This document shows, one piece after another, positions 6,551 through 10,964 of a DNA stretch of 10,964 nt. This stretch comes from Nitrosarchaeum sp. (lineage in GTDB: Archaea > Thermoproteota > Nitrososphaeria > Nitrososphaerales > Nitrosopumilaceae). Positions within the stretch are counted from its first letter, which is position 1; every line of letters begins with the position of its first letter. The notes under the pieces are model-generated. The model was not told where the DNA came from, did no database searches, and saw nothing but the letters and a program-made list of their open reading frames with translations. Where the stretch lies: assembly GCA_009697485.1 (NCBI GenBank), contig SICY01000016.1:1-10964 (forward strand), written 5' to 3'. Both the position numbers and the translations under genes were made by a program.

Positions 6551-7567
6551 TTGATTTACAGCTCGTATGACAATCCAGGTTTAGTCAAAGTACTATCATT
6601 TCTAAAATCACATAATACGGAATATCTTTCAGGTCAAGATTTGAGCGATGTCCTAAAAATAAGCAGAGTTGCAGTTTGGAAGCATATTAAAAAAATCAGA
6701 GAGTTGGGATATAAAATAGAATCAAAACAAAAGCTAGGGTACAGACTCGAATCCAATACAGATATGCTACTACCATGGGAAATCACATCGGGGTTAAAGA
6801 CCAAAATATTTGGAAAACGAGTATATTATTTTGACTCAATTGATTCTACTCAAAATCATGCAATGAAAATTGCTTCAGATGACGCAAGCAATGGAACAGT
6901 GATAATTGCAGAAAAACAAACCAGCGGAAAAGGGAGATTAGGTAGAAAGTGGATTTCACCTAAAGGAGGTATTTGGCTTTCAATAATTTTACATCCAAAA
7001 TTTGACATATCAGTTATTACATTATTCCCAATAGCTTCTGCACTAGCACTATCAAATGCAATAGAAAAAACATTGGGCATCAAATCAGAATTGAAATGGC
7101 CAAATGACATAACAATCAAAGGTAAAAAAGTTGCAGGAATGTTAGTGGATGCATCAATAGAGTCAAACAAAATAGAAAATCTGATCCTAGGTGTTGGAAT
7201 AAATTTTAATGTAGACATTAAGCAAATTGAAAAGAGCTTAAAATATACGCCAAATTTTTACGGAGTTGTATCATTAAGTGAACAAAATAAAACAGTAAAA
7301 TCAATTTTACTGGTACAGTCATTTTTGATGGAATTAGAACAGATGTATGATTTATTGAATATAGGCGATACTAAAAAAATTATCAGAGACTGGACAAGAA
7401 AATCATCAACAATTGGTCAAAACATAGAACTAAGCACAGAAGATGGAAAAATCAGAGGCAAGGCGATCAAAATAGATGACGATGGAGCGTTAGTCATATC
7501 AGAAAATAAGAAAAATATACGAATTACTTCAGGAGATATCACACATATTTCAAAAGGACGTAAATGA
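6551..7567 (+). CDS. birA: Biotin-[acetyl-CoA-carboxylase] ligase with N-terminal HTH (BirA type)
   Basis: This 338-residue protein joins biotin through biotinyl-AMP to a lysine of the biotin carrier protein. In this archaeal group that carrier belongs to the acetyl-/propionyl-CoA carboxylase of the 3-hydroxypropionate/4-hydroxybutyrate cycle (family knowledge, not seen here). The N-terminus (about 10-66) is a helix-turn-helix (GQDLSDVLKISRVAVWKHIKKI) as in bifunctional repressors. The catalytic domain carries GKGRLGRKW (126-134), KWPNDI (182-187), KKVAGML (192-198) and GVGINFN (214-220). The C-terminal SH3-like domain includes GKAIKIDDDGALVI. The start is TTG 6551: an in-frame TGA lies seven codons upstream, no ATG or GTG intervenes, and the next ATG (residue 72) would delete the HTH. 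I found no convincing BirA operator nearby, so self-regulation is unproven. Confidence 0.94.
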   Translation: MIYSSYDNPGLVKVLSFLKSHNTEYLSGQDLSDVLKISRVAVWKHIKKIRELGYKIESKQKLGYRLESNTDMLLPWEITSGLKTKIFGKRVYYFDSIDSTQNHAMKIASDDASNGTVIIAEKQTSGKGRLGRKWISPKGGIWLSIILHPKFDISVITLFPIASALALSNAIEKTLGIKSELKWPNDITIKGKKVAGMLVDASIESNKIENLILGVGINFNVDIKQIEKSLKYTPNFYGVVSLSEQNKTVKSILLVQSFLMELEQMYDLLNIGDTKKIIRDWTRKSSTIGQNIELSTEDGKIRGKAIKIDDDGALVISENKKNIRITSGDITHISKGRK

Positions 7568-7575
7568 AGTTCATA

Positions 7576-8079
7576 TTATTTTTTTGAGGATTTTCTTTTA
7601 GTTGTAGATTTTCTCCTGTTTTTTGATACAGGGGATTTTCTTTTAGTTGTAGATTTTCTCCTGTTTTTTGATACAGGGGATTTTCTTTTAGTTGTAGATT
7701 TTCTCCTGTTTTTTGATACAGGGGATTTTCTTTTAGTTGTAGATTTTCTCCTGTTTTTTGACATAGGAGGCTTTCTAGACTTTCTATTTGAGATAAGATT
7801 AGATTGTTCCCTTAGAATGTTTTTGAGATCATTTTGGATATCAAAAACCACTGTAATCATGTCTTCTAGTACCTTAGAATACTGACCGTATGCAGATAGT
7901 AATTCAGACTGTTTTTGAGATATTTTGGTAAGATATTCATTTGAGCGTAAAAGGTTAGCAGAAGTAATTAATTCAGGCATGTCTGAAGTGGGACCTCCTA
8001 ATTCATCTAATTCTGACTTGATGTCTTGAATTTTCTTGCTAAATTCATAGATAATTTTGCCTACACCGATCTTACTCAA
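7576..8079 (-). CDS. Coiled-coil protein with repetitive, highly basic tail
   Basis: I do not recognise a family. Residues 1-95 are helical and probably coiled-coil (KKIQDIKSELDEL, SQKQSELLSAYGQYSKVLEDM, DIQNDLKNILREQSNL). From about 98 the protein becomes almost pure Lys/Arg/Ser/Thr/Pro. Residues 105-164 are four 15-residue units, P(V/M)SKNRRKSTTKRKS, ending SKK. Such tails resemble histone H1-like DNA-compacting or RNA-binding tails, and the regularly spaced Ser/Thr next to basic residues could be phosphorylated; both are inference. The start is TTG 8077-8079 (MSKIGVGK), with a weak TATA-like stretch about 23-28 bases upstream. The gene converges with birA (eight bases between stops) and is divergent from the secreted protease gene. 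Repeat number may vary between strains. Confidence 0.82.
   Translation of the reverse strand: MSKIGVGKIIYEFSKKIQDIKSELDELGGPTSDMPELITSANLLRSNEYLTKISQKQSELLSAYGQYSKVLEDMITVVFDIQNDLKNILREQSNLISNRKSRKPPMSKNRRKSTTKRKSPVSKNRRKSTTKRKSPVSKNRRKSTTKRKSPVSKNRRKSTTKRKSSKK
7579..7585 (+). terminator. T-run terminator after birA
   Basis: Seven consecutive T begin 12 bases after the birA stop, within the extreme 3' end of the convergent minus-strand gene. This fits archaeal T-run termination. Confidence 0.45.
7588..7767 (-). repeat. Four 45-bp tandem repeats coding for the basic tail
   Basis: The units start at 7588, 7633, 7678 and 7723, each beginning GGATTTTCTTTTAG on the plus strand. The first three are identical base for base; the fourth (7723-7767) differs only near its right end (GACATAGG in place of GATACAGG). 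A degenerate remnant (GGCTTTCTAGACTTTC) follows at about 7769. The near-identity, including third codon positions, points to recent expansion or homogenisation. The 45-base unit keeps the reading frame. Confidence 0.95.
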
Positions 8080-8194
8080 TCTAGAAACTTGTATTTGTTA
8101 AAAGATTAAAGATTTACTAAGAGAACTAAAATGGAATTTTGAACTAAAAACGACAGCAACATGCCAATAGACATAATTTGTCACAAAATGAAAA

Positions 8195-8203
8195 TAAAAT
8201 ATA
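8195..8203 (+). promoter_or_regulatory. TATA-like box for the secreted protease
   Basis: TAAAATATA lies about 26-30 bases before the TTG/ATG start pair at 8226-8231. The 146-base divergent gap also holds a direct repeat GAACTAAAA (8123-8131 and 8141-8149) of unknown meaning. Confidence 0.5.
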
Positions 8204-8225
8204 GCTGAGATCTAAACATCAAATA

Positions 8226-9647
8226 TTGATGATTCGTGCTTTTCTAGGTGTAATTTTACTATTTTCTAGTTTCATTTCAGTTCCTGTGTTGGCGCAGAAT
8301 TCAAGCGATGCACAGACAATGTTCAAACAGGCCAATGAACACTTTGTCAAAGGAGAATACAACGAAGCAATTGTAATCTATGACGATATTTTAGAAGTGG
8401 CCCCAAATAATTTGTCCACATTAAAAATGAAGGCCATTGCACTAAGTAATTCAGGGTATCACGAAAAATCACTAAAAGAGTTCTTCAAGATTCTTCAATC
8501 CAGACCAGATGACATTACAGCACTTACTGGAATGGGCATTGGATTTGGAAATTTGGGAGAGTATCAGGAAGCCAAGTACTATTTTGAAAAAGCAGTCAAG
8601 AAAAAATCAGACAGTGTTGTGATTAACAACTATAAAGAATTTACAGACAAGGTGATTGCAAAATATCCATACATTCCAACAGAAAAACCAGTGGATCTAG
8701 TAAAAAAAGAGATAACAATTCCAGATTGGGTCAAATCAATTGCAAAATGGTGGTCAGAAGGGCAAATCAAAGATTCAGAATTTGTTTCAGCATTATTATT
8801 TATGATAGAAAACAAAATCATACAAATTCCACCAGTAGAAACAAAATCAGAAACAGAGGATGAAATACCAGATTGGATACGAAATAATGCAAAATGGTGG
8901 GCAGAAAATACGATAAATGATCAAGAGTTTGTTTCAGGCATCCAATACATGATAGAAAAAGGAATTATAATTGTAAATATTAAAAAATCACAAGACGAGA
9001 TTCAAAAAGAAAAAGATTATGAATTTTATTTGTTTGAAAAATATCTACGCAGTATTTCAAAAAATGTTGCAGATGAAAAAAGATACATAGAAGACCCAAA
9101 TCCGAGTCGAGGTGTAATAAAAAAATTCCTCAGAGATTATGTAAAATGGAATTTTGAAGAAGAGGTAAAGACAGCATCAAGTAACTTTCCAGACCCCACA
9201 TACAAAATCACAAATGAAACATATGTTATTCATTACAAGGTTTTTGTAAATGAACAGCCAACAGGACTGCCATTAGATCATGTCAGTACATTGCAAAATT
9301 CATTTTTGTTTTGGGAAAATCAAGAATTAAGCACCAACGGACAAAAAGCTAGAATGGAATTTGAGATTACTAATCAAAAACATGAAGCAAATGTATGGGT
9401 TACATGGGTAGTACGAGACATAGGGCAAGGAGTACTTGGTCATGCACATTTGGGAAAGGGAGTAGTTGAAGTCACATTAGGCGATTATAACTGTGATGGG
9501 ATATTTCAGCTGTATGATGTAAAAACTGTTGAAAAAATAATGACGCATGAGTTGGGTCATTCAATAGGACTGAAACATGTGTCTGATCCAAATAACATAA
9601 TGTATACTTCGTTAAAACCAAGTTATGCATATTGTCTGTTAGGATAA
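8226..9647 (+). CDS. Secreted TPR protein with two IPDW modules and a metzincin (matrixin-like) protease domain
   Basis: A signal peptide (about 1-23, FLGVILLFSSFISVPVLAQ) directs export. Residues ~29-130 form about three TPR units (ANEHFVKGEYNEAIVIYDDIL, KAIALSNSGYHEKSLKEFF, GNLGEYQEAKYYFEKAV). Two related modules follow at about 165-202 and 214-250, each IPDW...AKWW...I.D.EFVS...MIE..II, which I associate with thaumarchaeal surface proteins. The C-terminal domain ends with zinc motif HELGHSIGLKH (441-451; ligands H441, H445, H451, catalytic E442) and Met-turn NIMY (M459), defining a metzincin. Just before it, DYNCDGIFQLYD (420-431) matches an EF-hand/dockerin-type calcium loop. The start may be TTG 8226 or the adjacent ATG 8229; the latter changes only one residue. 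It probably acts outside the cell on unknown proteins. No pro-peptide cysteine switch was seen. Confidence 0.9.
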   Translation: MMIRAFLGVILLFSSFISVPVLAQNSSDAQTMFKQANEHFVKGEYNEAIVIYDDILEVAPNNLSTLKMKAIALSNSGYHEKSLKEFFKILQSRPDDITALTGMGIGFGNLGEYQEAKYYFEKAVKKKSDSVVINNYKEFTDKVIAKYPYIPTEKPVDLVKKEITIPDWVKSIAKWWSEGQIKDSEFVSALLFMIENKIIQIPPVETKSETEDEIPDWIRNNAKWWAENTINDQEFVSGIQYMIEKGIIIVNIKKSQDEIQKEKDYEFYLFEKYLRSISKNVADEKRYIEDPNPSRGVIKKFLRDYVKWNFEEEVKTASSNFPDPTYKITNETYVIHYKVFVNEQPTGLPLDHVSTLQNSFLFWENQELSTNGQKARMEFEITNQKHEANVWVTWVVRDIGQGVLGHAHLGKGVVEVTLGDYNCDGIFQLYDVKTVEKIMTHELGHSIGLKHVSDPNNIMYTSLKPSYAYCLLG

Positions 9648-9701
9648 TTTTTCAAATTAAAAAAAATAAAATAGTCATTTCTGATTATTACTCAGTGTTA
9701 T

Positions 9702-9744
9702 TCTAATTTTATAGAATTAGAGAGTAGTAAAACTATCACTCTAA
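9702..9744. repeat. Overlapping inverted repeats upstream of the integrase
   Basis: TCTAATT (9702-9708) pairs with AATTAGA (9715-9721) across six bases. TTAGAG (9717-9722) also pairs with CTCTAA (9739-9744), with further partial pairing (GTAG/CTAT) inside. The middle arm is shared, so the two hairpins exclude each other. This may be a recombinase or regulator binding site, or the terminator region of the protease gene; function is not shown. Confidence 0.6.
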
Positions 9745-9761
9745 CACAAAAAAATGCACTT

Positions 9762-9768
9762 CTTATTA
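9762..9768 (+). promoter_or_regulatory. Possible TATA-like box for the integrase gene
   Basis: CTTATTA lies about 29 bases before ATG 9794, slightly long for a leaderless start. A GGAG at 9784-9787, six bases before the ATG, could act as Shine-Dalgarno if the mRNA has a short leader. Confidence 0.35.
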
Positions 9769-9793
9769 GCAAAAGCCATTTTTGGAGTCTTAA

Positions 9794-10870
9794 ATGACCC
9801 TTTTAGCTAAAAGAAACAGTAAGGAAAAGTATCTCGGAAGTATGACGCAAATGTCCGATAGTGCTAGAGTACAGACAAAAATAGTTCTTCAGAAATTTGA
9901 TGACTTTTGTAAAAGAGTTTTTAAAAAGCCCGAAGATCAAGTCATTGAAGAGCTAAAGATCAAGAAAAAGATAGAACCTGAAGATGATTACAAGTTGTTT
10001 CTATACGAAGAAATATTGAAACCATTCATTGACGATCTATCAAAGGTCTATGTTCCAAACGGTGTGAGAGGTATGTTCAGTTATTTCAAAAGATACCTAG
10101 TGTCTTGGGGGATAATTATTTACAGAGAAGAATCCAAATTACGGATTACAATGCCAGCAAAATTAAAAGATGAAAAACATATTCTCAAAAAAGATGAAGT
10201 TCGTGCAATCTGTAATGTCGCATCACCAAAAAGACGTATGCTGTATTTGGTTCTTTCCAGCTCAACAATGAGGATCAAAGAAACAGTTCAACTCAGAAAG
10301 AAAGACTTTGAAGTAGAAGACGGCAAAGTAACAATCCGTATCAAAGCTCCATACACCAAGACAAAAACGGGTAGACATACGTTCATCTCACAGGAAGCAA
10401 CAGAGCTACTCATTCCACATCTTCAAAAACTTCAAGATAACGATCTAGTTTTTGGAGTAAATGAAGATCCAATAAAAGCTAAAGATGTAGAGGAACAGAC
10501 ATTTGGAGAATATAGAAAGAAAGCTGGATTCTGTAACTGTGATAAAGTGGGAATAGACAACTGTAAAGGCAAAGTCACAAGTTCAAACCACCACAAGATA
10601 ACTCTGCATAGTTTCAGAAGTTATTCAATCAAAGCTATCAATAGGATAGACTTTGGACTAGGCAATGCCCTTGCTGGGCATGGCTACTATATGTCAGGCT
10701 ATGACCAAATGGATATAGACGAAAAAAGAGAAATCTACAAACAAGCAGAGCCAAGTCTATCTGTATTTACTAGCACAGAAGAGATGGATACTCTAACAAA
10801 AACAAACGAAGTGCTACAAGATGAAATTGCTAGACTCAAAATGAGAATGGATAAGATGGATAATCCATAA
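9794..10870 (+). CDS. Tyrosine recombinase / integrase (archaeal type)
   Basis: This 358-residue DNA strand-exchange enzyme has an N-terminal helical core-binding domain (about 20-120) and a catalytic domain. The catalytic set is R160 (in SSSTMRIKETVQL), a hairpin Lys near 189-191 (PYTKTKTGR), H272 and R275 (LHSFRSY), H296 (LAGHGYY), and a tyrosine that is probably Y303 (MSGYDQM), with Y315 as the alternative. Between boxes I and II there is a cysteine cluster (C247, C249, C257, with H266/H267 near), possibly a small zinc site. The C-terminus (about 328-356) is a coiled coil (TKTNEVLQDEIARLKMRM). Such enzymes integrate or resolve thaumarchaeal mobile elements. No tRNA or clear att duplication is in the window, so the element's extent is unknown. 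It probably lies at a border, with the element continuing right. Confidence 0.92.
   Translation: MTLLAKRNSKEKYLGSMTQMSDSARVQTKIVLQKFDDFCKRVFKKPEDQVIEELKIKKKIEPEDDYKLFLYEEILKPFIDDLSKVYVPNGVRGMFSYFKRYLVSWGIIIYREESKLRITMPAKLKDEKHILKKDEVRAICNVASPKRRMLYLVLSSSTMRIKETVQLRKKDFEVEDGKVTIRIKAPYTKTKTGRHTFISQEATELLIPHLQKLQDNDLVFGVNEDPIKAKDVEEQTFGEYRKKAGFCNCDKVGIDNCKGKVTSSNHHKITLHSFRSYSIKAINRIDFGLGNALAGHGYYMSGYDQMDIDEKREIYKQAEPSLSVFTSTEEMDTLTKTNEVLQDEIARLKMRMDKMDNP
9800..9813. repeat. 14-bp perfect palindrome in the first codons of the integrase
   Basis: CTTTTAGCTAAAAG is its own reverse complement. A near copy of its right half, TTAGCAAAAG, sits at 9766-9775, overlapping the likely promoter. A self-regulating operator or a recombinase site is possible. 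A palindrome of this length can arise by chance in 11 kb of AT-rich DNA. Confidence 0.55.
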
Positions 10871-10872
10871 TC

Positions 10873-10890
10873 TCTTTTTTTATTTTTTTC
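10873..10890 (+). terminator. T-rich terminator after the integrase
   Basis: Two runs of seven T separated by one A begin a few bases after the integrase stop, a typical archaeal intrinsic terminator. It would also overlap the end of a possible minus-strand gene. Confidence 0.55.
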
Positions 10891-10963
10891 TTATATTTGG
10901 AAAATTTAGAATTGCTTTTACAATCATATGATTTGCTTCAAATAATGGCATAATTATTTTCTC
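10880..10963 (-). CDS. Possible C-terminal fragment of a minus-strand gene entering from the right
   Basis: One minus-strand frame is open from the window edge for 27 codons to TAA at 10880-10882, reading MPLFEANHMIVKAILNFPNI near its end. The other two minus frames are closed within a few codons. Twenty-seven open codons can occur by chance, so this is only a candidate. If real, it converges with the integrase with nine bases between stops. Confidence 0.25.
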   Translation of the reverse strand, partial: EKIIMPLFEANHMIVKAILNFPNIRKK

Positions 10964-10964
10964 A

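Noticed and set aside
7588..7767. Regularly spaced repeats considered as a CRISPR array
   Set aside because: The units are contiguous 45-bp copies with no unique spacers, and they encode an in-frame repeat protein.
8123..8149. Direct repeat GAACTAAAA, twice 18 bases apart, between divergent genes
   Set aside because: Nine A-rich bases repeated once are easily explained by composition; not strong enough to call an operator.
8161..8208. 15-codon ORF upstream of the protease (MPIDIICHKMKIKYS)
   Set aside because: It is too short and overlaps the likely TATA box; chance ORFs of this size are expected.
9648..9793. tRNA gene or att site next to the integrase
   Set aside because: No cloverleaf, T-loop consensus (GGTTCGA) or CCA-like end is visible, and no matching direct repeat pair was found in the window.

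Overview
The window looks like chromosome from an ammonia-oxidising archaeon (Nitrososphaerota/Thaumarchaeota, most like the marine Nitrosopumilus group). The evidence is: strongly AT-rich DNA; archaeal TATA-like boxes about 23-28 bases before start codons, which implies leaderless mRNAs; several TTG starts; an archaeal-type ammonia-dependent NAD synthetase and Obg-like GTPase; and a secreted protein with tandem 'IPDW...KWW' modules that I associate with thaumarchaeal surface proteins. The taxonomic call is inference, since no rRNA is present.

Layout. Bases 1-890 (minus) are the N-terminal ~296 codons of S-adenosylhomocysteine hydrolase, cut by the window edge. It is divergent from a small Rieske ferredoxin (954-1271). 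Next is a plus-strand group: nadE and cysS, overlapping by ATGA, then an unlisted 45-residue zinc-ribbon protein (3641-3778). A minus-strand group converges on it: a CoA-binding Rossmann protein (5411-5821), a small unknown protein (5043-5408) and an Obg-like/TGS GTPase (3797-5008). On the plus strand follow a winged-helix protein with a methionine-rich membrane segment and Gly-Asp-Ser tail (5955-6503) and a BirA-type biotin ligase with its own HTH domain (6551-7567). A minus-strand coiled-coil protein with a highly basic tail built from a near-perfect 45-bp tandem repeat (7576-8079) converges on birA. Divergent from it is a secreted TPR/metzincin protease (8226-9647). Last comes a tyrosine recombinase (9794-10870) with repeats around its promoter, possibly marking the edge of an integrated element that continues to the right.

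How the genes work together. Most of the left two thirds is housekeeping: methyl-cycle recycling, NAD synthesis, cysteinyl-tRNA, biotinylation (in this group biotin serves the acyl-CoA carboxylase used for carbon fixation) and a ribosome-type GTPase. The right third is more accessory: repeat-bearing, membrane, secreted and recombinase genes. No CRISPR array, tRNA, rRNA or transposase was found. No intergenic gap exceeds 300 bases; the longest are about 130-150 bases and hold mainly promoters. I see no clearly new multi-gene system. The best leads are individual proteins: the Met-rich winged-helix membrane protein, the repeat-tailed basic coiled-coil protein, the TPR/IPDW/EF-hand-like/metzincin protease, and the Cys-cluster integrase with its repeat-rich upstream region.
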